64,000 bases of DNA, from assembly GCF_963678635.1 (NCBI RefSeq), contig NC_087062.1, forward strand, positions 74,890,349-74,954,348, given 5' to 3'. The notes under the pieces were generated by a model. That model worked only from the letters and a program-made list of their open reading frames with translations. It was not told the origin of the DNA and did not search any database. How positions within the stretch are numbered: position 1 is the stretch's first letter; each line of letters begins with the position of its first letter. This document shows positions 21,801 to 29,770 of the stretch, in pieces. Made by a program: the position numbers and the translations under genes. This DNA is from Symsagittifera roscoffensis (lineage: Eukaryota; Xenacoelomorpha; Acoela; Convolutidae).

Positions 21801-24800
21801 CTTCTGCTTTTCTTCAAGATGGTCTTTTCTGGATGTTCTTTAGGTAATTCCGGATGATCATCAATCGGTTTGCCTGATTTGTCCAGCCATCTCGTGAGTG
21901 GAAGACTGTCGTACGTTTCCTTGTCCATGAAGGAGAAGCCATCTTTGATCTCAGGTCTGTCCGCCTCTCTTTGTTCTTGTCTCTCGTAGAACTCTGTCTT
22001 CTTACTCAAGCTGTCAGCATTTTGATGTTTATCTCGTGTTCTATGCTCAATTATCATGTTGTATCCGTCTAGGCGAACTACCCACCTCCCAATGTAACTT
22101 TGGTCCATTGAGTACGTTTTCAGCCAGCTTAGTGCTCGATTGTCGACTCGCAGCTTGAAGGGCTCACTGCCCAGGTATGCCCTGTATTTCTCGACAAAGG
22201 TGACCACTGCGAACATCTCTGCTTTCGGTGCTCCGTACTTCATTTCTGTGTCACTTAGGACTTTGCTCCCGTACGCTATTGGTCTCAAGACTGTCTTCCC
22301 ATTCCATTCTTGTTCCTGATGGAGAATTCCTGAAATCGCAACTACCGATGCATCCGTGTCCAGCACGTACATCCCCTTCTCAGTCGGCATCCCTAGTACT
22401 GGTGCCTCGCATAGCTCTTTCTTTATCCTCTTGAATGACTCTTCTGCTGCGTTGTTCCAAGTGAACTTCTTGCCCTTGTGCCTCATCAATTGTTGCATCG
22501 GGTACACCTTGTCCGCATAGCCTTTGATGAACTCTCTGTAGTAGTTAGCGAAGCCCAGGAAGCTCATCAACTGGTGTTCCGTCTTTGGTGACTTCCAGGT
22601 TAGGACTACCTCCACGGCGTCTGGATTAGGTCTGATGCCGTGCTTGTCTACCATCCTGCCCAAGTATTTAATTGAGTCCTTGAGTATCTCGCACTTTGAT
22701 GGTTTACACTTTAGCCCCGATCTTTTCATGCACGCGAACACCTCGTCAAGTCTCTCAATGTGGTCTTCTAGTGTTGGCGTTGCTATTACCACGTCATCCA
22801 CGTAGCACATTACCAGGTTGCCATACTTCTTTGTCACGCCTATCAGCGCGTGTGCCATCAATCGCTGAAACGTGGCTGTGGCATTGCAAAGTCCAAACGG
22901 CATCCGTTTCCATTGAAACAGAGCCAACTCGCAGGCAAACCCTGTCTTGTCCCTGTCCTGCTTCCGTAGTGGTACCTGCCAAAAGGCCGAGCCTAAATCA
23001 AGAGTCGTAAAAAATTTTGCATCACCTAACTTCGAGAGGCTCTCATCAATCCTAGGTATGGGATAGGCATCCTTCACCGTGACGGAGTTCAGGTATCGAA
23101 AGTCACAACAAAACCTTAACTGGTCGCCTTTCTTTTTGGCCATCACTACTCCACACGCCCACGGTGACTTGGATGGTTCTATCATGTCATACTCTAGTAA
23201 CGTTTCGATTTCTTTTCTACACGCGTCCGATTTGTGTGGGGTCATTCGCCTCGCCCCCTCCCTGTGTGGTACCGCGTTTTCCTCTAATTCTATTTCATGC
23301 TCAACAAAATTACAACACCCGATATCCGCCTTATGCCTCGAAAAAACTTCCTCGTTCCGCTCTAGTACGTCCTTGATGGCTTCGAGCTGTTCATCTTTCA
23401 GTTTGCCCCTCAAGTGTTCAATCTCCGGCAGCACCGGTTTATCAGTCTGCATTTCATCTAGTGTGGGTCGCTCTGGAAAGTTCGAACAGCTCGACAGCCC
23501 ATCGTCCGTTTCTGACTTAAGTGATTTAATAAGACCTGATGAATCTTTTATTTTCTGCAATCGTCTCAAGATACAAATTTTGTCCCTGTGATTGGGACAA
23601 TCAACAACTTCATTTTGTTTTGAGTTCTCAATCGTTTCATATCGAGTTTTAACCGGTAAAGCATATCCCAGTTTCCTCCCTCTCTGTATCGTGATCGGTA
23701 TGTCAAGGGTATTCAACAAGACACTGACACAGAGGCCGCTCTTCGTTATCGAGAATGATCTTCCTAAAACAGCAGCACTTTGACTATTAGGATTCGGAAC
23801 TATACACACTTGCTTGTTGTCACTTAGTTCATTGTAATTTTTCATCCTCAAGCTTACGATTGCCGCTTCATTAGCTTTTAGCCTCACCCTCCTACTCAAG
23901 AATACCGGTGCTTTGTTCTCATTTGCCATTATTAAATTTACCGGTTTGATTGCGTACCTCCTATCCGGGTTCCGTATCCTGAACATTGCGTTATTTAGAT
24001 CAATCGTTACATCGAAATTCCTGATGAAGTCTCTGCCCAAAATGAATTGGTCAGACTCATCTAGGTTTTCTACTACAAGAAAACTCATCCACAGGTTACG
24101 TTCCCCCAGATTGAGCGCCATTATCGGCGTTCTGCCTAACACGCGCAGGGCTCCTTTGTTCGCAGCCGACAACCGTATTCTCGAATCTATCAAGTCATCT
24201 TTGTTGAAGCCCATTCGTTCCCAAGTTTCGATTGGTATGACACTCAAGACCGCTCCCGTGTCAAGTAACCCACGTAACTGAGTCTTCTTGCCACTTATGT
24301 CTAGCACGTGCCCTGTCACATCTGCCTCTGTCCCAATGTGCATTGCATCTTCTTCAAGCATGGCGCAGTGTCCAATCGATCTCACTTTCAATTCTTCTTT
24401 CCCCACGTAGATTTGCCCAATATGGTCTTCGTCACATGTTATCATCGTTCTGGTATAGATGTTGATCCCATCTATATTTAGCATCACCTCGTGTGGACCA
24501 TAAGCTTCAGTATACCTATTATCAACACGTACCGACTTGCTGCCCCCTCTCGTGAGTAGTGCTTTCAACGCTCTAGAAGTCGTTTGTGGGCTTATACAAC
24601 TCAAGTAATCTGCGTACACGTCAATGTGCATTATTGTCTGGTCGCTCGGTTCGCTCAAGTTTCTGGTTACCTCGTGGCCGCCCACTGTGATTATCGACAT
24701 TATTCTAGCCCCGATTTTCGATATGCCGAATGGCTTTCCCGTCACCATTTTTACAGTGTTACAATTCCCGGTCTTTGTTGAGCCTGATACGGCCTCTGGT

Positions 24801-25264
24801 GTTGGGTTTGATCCGGTTAATGCTTCGTTAAAATTCTTTCTTTCGATCTCCAGTTTTAGTCGTTGCTCTATTTCTTTCGCAGCCAGATCCTGCTTCACTT
24901 TGTTGATGGCCTCCGCTGCCGCCTTCTCGTAATCTATTTCTGGGGCTTTCTTCGCCGTGGCCTCTGCTGCACTACCACATTGTGTTACAGCTTTCACTGT
25001 TTTCGTTGGTAGCTCTACATTTGGTCCCTCGAGTTTTTTCGTCTCAAATTCACCCTGTCTGTTTCTCTGGTTCTGCACTGCTGCCAATGCCAACTTGTGT
25101 TTTGGATGACTCTGATTCTTGACCGCTTCCCAGAACAACGGACAGTCCATCCTGAAGTGCCCCTCTTGGTTACAGAAGAAGCATCTCGCATCCATTTTGA
25201 TGATCAAGCCTCTATAGAACTCGTGTTCTTCCATCTGGCTCATATCTTCCTCATCGGGTGCATA
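18422..25264 (-). CDS. pol: pol polyprotein with C-terminal macro-like domain
   Basis: Ty3/gypsy-type polyprotein, 2273 aa from the first ATG (25243); the frame is open from just after a TGA (25265-25267). Order: zinc knuckle C-x2-C-x4-H-x4-C (residues 21-34); aspartic protease with LLDTGA (about 327) and a ILGRDF block; reverse transcriptase with YVDD (814-817); RNase H with the D-T-D start (about 960); integrase with an H-H-C-C zinc-binding region (about 1495-1535), catalytic D, D and E (about 1567, 1625, 1666), and a GPF motif (about 1803), which groups it with Ty3/gypsy. All catalytic residues seem present. A disordered acidic tail follows, then residues about 2110-2270 resemble TARG1/OARD1-type macro domains, which bind ADP-ribose. 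Ends at TGA 18422-18424. Confidence 0.95.
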   Translation of the reverse strand, partial: YAPDEEDMSQMEEHEFYRGLIIKMDARCFFCNQEGHFRMDCPLFWEAVKNQSHPKHKLALAAVQNQRNRQGEFETKKLEGPNVELPTKTVKAVTQCGSAAEATAKKAPEIDYEKAAAEAINKVKQDLAAKEIEQRLKLEIERKNFNEALTGSNPTPEAVSGSTKTGNCNTVKMVTGKPFGISKIGARIMSIITVGGHEVTRNLSEPSDQTIMHIDVYADYLSCISPQTTSRALKALLTRGGSKSVRVDNRYTEAYGPHEVMLNIDGINIYTRTMITCDEDHIGQIYVGKEELKVRSIGHCAMLEEDAMHIGTEADVTGHVLDISGKKTQLRGLLDTGAVLSVIPIETWERMGFNKDDLIDSRIRLSAANKGALRVLGRTPIMALNLGERNLWMSFLVVENLDESDQFILGRDFIRNFDVTIDLNNAMFRIRNPDRRYAIKPVNLIMANENKAPVFLSRRVRLKANEAAIVSLRMKNYNELSDNKQVCIVPNPNSQSAAVLGRSFSITKSGLCVSVLLNTLDIPITIQRGRKLGYALPVKTRYETIENSKQNEVVDCPNHRDKICILRRLQKIKDSSGLIKSLKSETDDGLSSCSNFPERPTLDEMQTDKPVLPEIEHLRGKLKDEQLEAIKDVLERNEEVFSRHKADIGCCNFVEHEIELEENAVPHREGARRMTPHKSDACRKEIETLLEYDMIEPSKSPWACGVVMAKKKGDQLRFCCDFRYLNSVTVKDAYPIPRIDESLSKLGDAKFFTTLDLGSAFWQVPLRKQDRDKTGFACELALFQWKRMPFGLCNATATFQRLMAHALIGVTKKYGNLVMCYVDDVVIATPTLEDHIERLDEVFACMKRSGLKCKPSKCEILKDSIKYLGRMVDKHGIRPNPDAVEVVLTWKSPKTEHQLMSFLGFANYYREFIKGYADKVYPMQQLMRHKGKKFTWNNAAEESFKRIKKELCEAPVLGMPTEKGMYVLDTDASVVAISGILHQEQEWNGKTVLRPIAYGSKVLSDTEMKYGAPKAEMFAVVTFVEKYRAYLGSEPFKLRVDNRALSWLKTYSMDQSYIGRWVVRLDGYNMIIEHRTRDKHQNADSLSKKTEFYERQEQREADRPEIKDGFSFMDKETYDSLPLTRWLDKSGKPIDDHPELPKEHPEKTILKKSRRIPVEIMLKSKIVRETLKAKGYDLDQVEAGTARIDEDLMRLLEKLSDDKPVIQEKGQKEPEVTILRKQETVNNTDLSTGSVADSKDVVRSLVDKIPEDVLEQTKVRKKKVGFKEEAEHLGLDQESGERSRFMEEEETGEGKLSGEHEEWDKDSDESSEDQDSLCMILAEEKIRQHDRELQTDPSSGTYNLDIQEVRGGEELEKIAVSRKPFRELSCNSNVRTNLVPEDDMKIVKRMICVKLSDDIHNPGEMNGQIMALKEHVKARYRLSDLIRAQKNDKMTSNLSKWIQSGVKEKGELEEDSYKILSQFYKERKDLLYHTADGVVACKRRDEEKVLHKHNLIILPQLYQTEVLFRSHDQMGHQGIDKVQQRILHRFDWPGMRKACERWVNACLACLQVKDPRKMKFPLKSVESSEFNEVVQIDHQKICMTESGYNQILVIIDHFTKLAEAVPCQTASAEETCDHLITHWISRYGCPMTFQSDNGKAFVGDLTKELMKRSHIAQAHSTTYHPQTNGLVERQNRTLVNMLRVYCSRYMTDWDKYLPQVVGAYNSTQHSTTGISPFMMLTGRERAMPLTFFYPEYEGKKMSPQAYVKEAIKRQQELNELSRRNTAQAQMRQRKKYDEKILQAKPYEVGQYVWVFQNVITPKGTKKLLKKWRGPFMITEVHQQGRFYRLSTGRAAHYENLKPHVPSPEDWCLPKDMEGLEYLVVEPACEVNEKGTREKNDGNENLSLDDNEKIEVESEAGSFAEEDWNDPEQDEVPKWMEPDRPISPGTRTGNRKRTGMRYNRYGDDFLIDKIQPDKLGEELLSAGELKAEEEWQVNDDGGHYPQEDYSTPEMETDLKQSEIERRENTNLRILEWVRDFKDEGHGGQSIQQVDVSAEKHKKSEDPLFGWTATDRPLDIPPDNSDPTTSTGTSINVFVRGVGVGLTHTENLMIKKLKEVRETSELELEEEEPEPNIGRNFKTKFEIPNQYSENIMITDSDFILSNRTSAICITADMSFKSRLEADFKREYQNVEFLFRQRPGLGGMAALPPSVAQVPGKYLCFLVTRVNDRNTIDPEHVMLALTRLRDFMIESGITEVSMPVYDPNRGKLSPRELYAILHVVFAETEIMVYLHKKYCLSIA

Positions 25265-25267
25265 TCA

Positions 25268-25426
25268 CAAACTCTTCATGCCCTGTTTGTATGTCGTGCA
25301 ATCCGCCACATGATGATCAACTGACCCGCAGTTAGCACACGACCTGCGTTTGTCCATGTCATCTCTAGGCTTGTACCATGACGACCTTTGTGGCTGACTC
25401 CCCCCTTGGGTGTTCCTGTTGTCTGA
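25268..25426 (-). CDS. Gag-pol linker with a zinc knuckle, between two in-frame stops
   Basis: Fifty-three codons, open, in the same frame as gag (before) and pol (after). Bounded by TAA at 25427-25429 and TGA at 25265-25267. It encodes a CCHC zinc knuckle, C-A-N-C with the His and last Cys at the normal C-x2-C-x4-H-x4-C spacing, followed 60-70 residues later by the knuckle at the start of pol. A conserved knuckle between two stops argues that the segment is or was recently translated as part of gag. Confidence 0.75.
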
Positions 25427-26869
25427 TTACGAGTATTTCTTGGGTTTCATCAGCATGTATTCTCTTGACTTCTGCCTCATCTCTTCTGGAGTTGGCGCAC
25501 TATCTTTCGACAATGTGGAATACGTTGCTAACATCGTTCTCAAGTCATCACTCTTTACCCCATCAATGAACTTTGAGGCTATGCTGAAGTTTCTTCTATT
25601 GGTAGATTCTTCTGGATCACTCCTTCTTCTCAAGCTCTCGAGATCATCTAGGAACCTGTCTATCGATTCGTCATCTCTCTGTCTCCTTTTTTCAAATCGC
25701 ATCATCGCTTGATGACCCTTCATGCCTGAGCCGAATCTATTCAACAGTATTTCAAAGATTTTGTCCGCGGTATCGCGTTCTTCTTCTTTCTTCGCAACCA
25801 CGCATTTTAAGGCCGTGCCTTCTAAATTGCTGAGTATGGCTGTGCATGCTTGTCTTTCATCGTTCAAGTTGTCCTGTTCTAGGTGTAGTCTCATCACTTC
25901 CACCCAAGTATCAATGCATCCATCAGAGTCATCTTTAAATTCTTTTGGCTTCTTGAATGTTTTTCTGGATTTTCCCTCTCTTCTATCATTCGAGTCGGTG
26001 TTCCTTGTGGCGAAGGCCTCTAGAGTTCTATTCATGATTTCCCAAGTGTTTGCCCATGTCATAGCATCCGGTCCTGCGTTGCTGTTAGTTGTTGAGTCCC
26101 CCGGACCAGTCGTTGTACTCGACGTTCCATTCTTCATTATTGTTTTCGCAGCTGTTGGTGCTATGCTCACCGTGTCCCGGGTTAAGGGCAACGGTGTCGA
26201 TTGCCGTTTGTTCCTTTGTGGTTCCACAAAGTCAACTCTGGTGCCTTGCGTACGATCCGCTGCCGGTCTTTCTTGTGAAGTAGAATTTCTCAAGATTGCA
26301 TCCAATTTCGCCTGTATTGCACACGAACTTTCTGCCTGATTCTTGCTCATTGTGTCCATTCTCTTTTCCAGGCTACCTAATTGGCTGTTGACATCATCAT
26401 ATCGGTTTTTCAACTGTTGCATATCTTTTTTGATGTTCTTATCTCGTTCTTCATTGGTGGCTTCTACCTTGTCTGACATCTCCTTGAGTCTCTCGTCTGT
26501 TGCCTTAGCCAGGTTAAAATAACTATCCAGATACTCGTGTTTGTTGTATCTTAATTCTTTTCTTATCACCTCTCTGTCCTCTTCGCTGTGCTTCAGTTTT
26601 TTGTCGATCTGATTCAGTTTCGCCATCAAGTCACCTAGCTCAATAGTAGCCTCTTCATGGTCAGCCGTCGGTCTGTCTTTGGCCGTAGCTTCTGCTTTAG
26701 TCTGTTCCTCTCTTGGATTGGCTTCTGTCGTCTTCGTGCTCACTGTCCCAAATGTTCGTGCTCTTTCAGCTTTTGGTTCTTCAGTCATGTTTTCTTTCGT
26801 TTTTATTCCGACCATCATCGCCAACCTTTCTGTAAAAGATGTCTTTTTTACTTGAGAGTCTTCTTTCAC
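25427..26869 (-). CDS. gag: gag, 480 aa
   Basis: Starts at ATG 26869 and ends at TAA 25427. Residues about 60-200 are coiled-coil-like (K-x2-E-heavy, 'QLGSLEKRMD'); residues about 300-460 resemble the retrotransposon gag domain (a 'W-V-E-V-M-R-L-H-L' helix, 'FGSG', 'SIDRFLDDLESLRR'), which forms the capsid. No zinc knuckle inside; two knuckles follow downstream in the same frame beyond stops. The frame of pol equals that of gag (start difference 1626 bases). The first 220 codons lie in a unit that is tandemly duplicated upstream. An N-terminal ORF0 in another frame probably belongs to the same protein. Confidence 0.9.
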   Translation of the reverse strand: MKEDSQVKKTSFTERLAMMVGIKTKENMTEEPKAERARTFGTVSTKTTEANPREEQTKAEATAKDRPTADHEEATIELGDLMAKLNQIDKKLKHSEEDREVIRKELRYNKHEYLDSYFNLAKATDERLKEMSDKVEATNEERDKNIKKDMQQLKNRYDDVNSQLGSLEKRMDTMSKNQAESSCAIQAKLDAILRNSTSQERPAADRTQGTRVDFVEPQRNKRQSTPLPLTRDTVSIAPTAAKTIMKNGTSSTTTGPGDSTTNSNAGPDAMTWANTWEIMNRTLEAFATRNTDSNDRREGKSRKTFKKPKEFKDDSDGCIDTWVEVMRLHLEQDNLNDERQACTAILSNLEGTALKCVVAKKEEERDTADKIFEILLNRFGSGMKGHQAMMRFEKRRQRDDESIDRFLDDLESLRRRSDPEESTNRRNFSIASKFIDGVKSDDLRTMLATYSTLSKDSAPTPEEMRQKSREYMLMKPKKYS

Positions 26870-28131
26870 CCTTCCTAATACTGTTGCCTATTGCATCTTC
26901 CACATTGTCTATTGGTGAGAACTCTATGGGTTTCGGGTTTGGTTCTTCTGCATTGGGCATTGGAGTTGACTCCGTCGCAATTTTCCCTGTTTCATCTACA
27001 CTTTGATCGGGTGTCTCTAGATCAATCTCGATGGTGGGTTCTACTCGTTCCCCTTCTGTGCCCTCTTTTGCTCTGTTCTCCGTTGTGCTCCTTGTGCTGA
27101 CCATGTTAACTGAAAAGCTCTTCTTTGTTTTCTTCGGACCCATTGATGTTGCTTTGCGTAGCGACGAATTGTTCCTTTGTGGTTCCACAAAGTCAACTCT
27201 GGTGCCTTGCGTACGATCCGCTGCCGGTCTTTCTTGTGAAGTAGAATTTCTCAAGATTGCATCCAATTTCGCCTGTATTGCACACGAACTTTCTGCCTGA
27301 TTCTTGCTCATTGTGTCCATTCTCTTTTCCAGGCTACCTAATTGGCTGTTGACATCATCATATCGGTTTTTCAACTGTTGCATATCTTTTTTGATGTTCT
27401 TATCTCGTTCTTCATTGGTGGCTTCTACCTTGTCTGACATCTCCTTGAGTCTCTCGTCTGTTGCCTTAGCCAGGTTAAAATAACTATCCAGATACTCGTG
27501 TTTGTTGTATCTTAATTCTTTTCTTATCACCTCTCTGTCCTCTTCGCTGTGCTTCAGTTTTTTGTCGATCTGATTCAGTTTCGCCATCAAGTCACCTAGC
27601 TCAATAGTAGCCTCTTCATGGTCAGCCGTCGGTCTGTCTTTGGCCGTAGCTTCTGCTTTAGTCTGTTCCTCTCTTGGATTGGCTTCTGTCGTCTTCGTGC
27701 TCACTGTCCCAAATGTTCGTGCTCTTTCAGCTTTTGGTTCTTCAGTCATGTTTTCTTTCGTTTTTATTCCGACCATCATCGCCAACCTTTCTGTAAAAGA
27801 TGTCTTTTTTACTTGAGAGTCTTCTTTCACCCTTCCTAATACTGTTGCCTATTGCATCTTCCACATTGTCTATTGGTGAGAACTCTATGGGTTTCGGGTT
27901 TGGTTCTTCTGCATTGGGCATTGGAGTTGACTCCGTCGCAATTTTCCCTGTTTCATCTACACTTTGATCGGGTGTCTCTAGATCAATCTCGATGGTGGGT
28001 TCTACTCGTTCCCCTTCTGTGCCCTCTTTTGCTCTGTTCTCCGTTGTGCTCCTTGTGCTGACCATGTTAACTGAAAAGCTCTTCTTTGTTTTCTTCGGAC
28101 CCATTGATGTTGCTTTGCGTAGCGACGAATT
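26211..28131 (-). repeat. Perfect-looking 961-bp tandem duplication across ORF0 and gag
   Basis: 26211-27171 and 27172-28131 are the same sequence at an offset of 961 bases, with no difference I could find. 961 is not a multiple of 3, so translation from the upstream copy shifts frame; it makes a chimeric 349-aa frame (26781-27830) joining gag to a second ORF0. The promoter-proximal copy (27172-28131) contains the gag ATG again at 27830. Either a very recent event or an assembly error. Confidence 0.9.
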
Positions 28132-28185
28132 ATATTTTGCTTCGGTAGATCTTTTTTCAGCTACCGGTGCCCTGCTCCGCCTCAT
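27742..28185 (-). CDS. ORF0, N-terminal gag region, 147 aa
   Basis: Starts with ATG at 28185, the first coding frame after the leader. Lys/Ser-rich start, then an acidic Pro/Glu stretch; no known domain. It overlaps the start of the gag frame (27830 in this copy), and the two frames can be joined at a run of six A residues next to a CTCAAG hexamer (26846-26860 in the gag-proximal copy). So it may be gag's N-terminus reached by +1 frameshifting or lost by a one-base slip in the A run. A second copy of most of it lies within 26781-27171 because of the 961-bp duplication. Confidence 0.65.
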   Translation of the reverse strand: MRRSRAPVAEKRSTEAKYNSSLRKATSMGPKKTKKSFSVNMVSTRSTTENRAKEGTEGERVEPTIEIDLETPDQSVDETGKIATESTPMPNAEEPNPKPIEFSPIDNVEDAIGNSIRKGERRLSSKKDIFYRKVGDDGRNKNERKHD

Positions 28186-29770
28186 TATTTACAATTGTTA
28201 TTATTTACAGTATTATTATCTACAAAATTTCTACTCTAAGGTTAAAACTCTAAGTAAAAAGAAATTGACAATTCGCTAAAAACAATTTTTCTTAAACTCT
28301 TGAAAACTTTTATGTGTTAGGTTAGGATAGGGAATGTGTTGTTATAATTGGTTACTTCAACCTAACTTAGTACTCTTGTAGTACCCCCTTCCTAATACTG
28401 TTCCAAGACTTTCTATCTACCGTCCCAAGACTATTCAGTGTTGTCCCAGTACTTCTTATTGGTATCCTCAGACCAATGTCCCAAGACCAACGTCCCTAGA
28501 CCAACGTCTCAAGACCAACGTCCCAAGACTAACGTCCCGAGACCAATGTCCCAAGACTAGCGTCCCAAGATTAATGTCCCAAGACCAATGTCCCAAGACT
28601 AGCGTCCCAAGATTAATGTCCCAAGACCAATGGCCCAAGATCAACGTCCCAAGACCAATGGCCCAAGACTAATGTCCCAAGACTAACGTCCCAAGACCAA
28701 TGGTCCAAGACCAACGTCCCAAGACTAATGTCCCAAGACCAATGTCCCAAGACTAACGTCCCAAGACCAATGGCCCAAGACTAACGTCCCAAGACCAATG
28801 GCCCAAGACCAACGTCCCAAGACTAATGTCCCAAGACCAACGTCCCAAGACTAACGTCCCAAGACCAATGGCCCAAGACTGTTTTGTACCAAGACTGCTC
28901 TGGTCCAAGACTGCCCCAAGGCTGCACTGTCCCAAGACTGTGTTGCCCCAAGACTGTCCCCAGACTGCAATGTCCCAAGACTTCTTCGGTACTGGCCCAA
29001 GACTCGTCACTGAGTGTCTGGATATCGGATCTTTTTCTTCTTCGTTGTAGGGACTTCTTGATTCACTGTACCTTGTACCACCACTCAAGCTCTAGTGAAA
29101 ATCCCAAAAACCCTCTCTTAATGGCCAAATGCTAACCCCTCTTTTTGAATTACCTCTTTTTCTATGTTCCAAGCAACTTGAAACCAAAACCTGTGCGCAG
29201 GTATCTTGTGATCACCTGTTCGTATAAAAACCAATCGCAAATCCTCACCAAAATGCAACAATAAATAAAAAAAAAATTTTTAAACAAGAAAAAATAATAA
29301 AACAGAGAAATCAACCAACCTAAAATTCAAAGGAGACAAATGTCGACCTTCTGTCGAAAAAAATTGTCTGGTACCTAACTGCCACGCGTTTTCCTCCCCC
29401 CACTAGCGATCTTATGGGGTATCACAAAAACTGTCTATATCCGTTCACCCCTACCAATCCAACCAGCGTTACCAATCTTAACTCGAGTTAAATTTTGGAT
29501 ATCCACCTATTATTACCAACGCGTGTTGATGGCTAATGTAACTAAATCAACGATGTCGATTAATTAGTTACTCTGATTTTCCCCCTTTTTACAATTTACA
29601 ACCGCCAACCTCTAACCTAACCAGCCCCCCTACTAACCTCCCCCCTCTTTAGCCCCCCTCTTAAGCCGAAAAATCCCTTAAGCGCCGGGTGCTAAACCTC
29701 TCGAGAGAAAACCGTAGACCTGTTTCCAGGCCTGCTTGAGTAAAAACTGCCTCAAAACAATGGGACTCCG
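28186..29770 (-). other. 5' leader of the giant element
   Basis: No credible coding frame. From the LTR inward: the - strand starts CGGAGTCCCA at 29770, with no TGG primer-binding start at the LTR edge, so the primer tRNA is not identified. 29608-29670 has three G6-like purine tracts on the - strand. 28430-28990 is a minisatellite. The final 200 bases before ORF0 are AT-rich. Confidence 0.6.
28430..28990. repeat. 14-bp minisatellite in the leader
   Basis: About 35-40 copies of a 14-base unit, consensus aagaccaacgtccc with variation at two or three positions (c/t before aa, c/t and g/t near gtccc). Edges decay into longer spacings at 28390-28440 and 28870-28990. It lies between 5' LTR and ORF0, where packaging and dimerisation signals normally sit. 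Repeated short units in the leader could expand by template switching. Confidence 0.9.

Noticed and set aside
28430-28990. CRISPR-like array
   Set aside because: Contiguous 14-bp units without unique spacers, in a eukaryotic retroelement.
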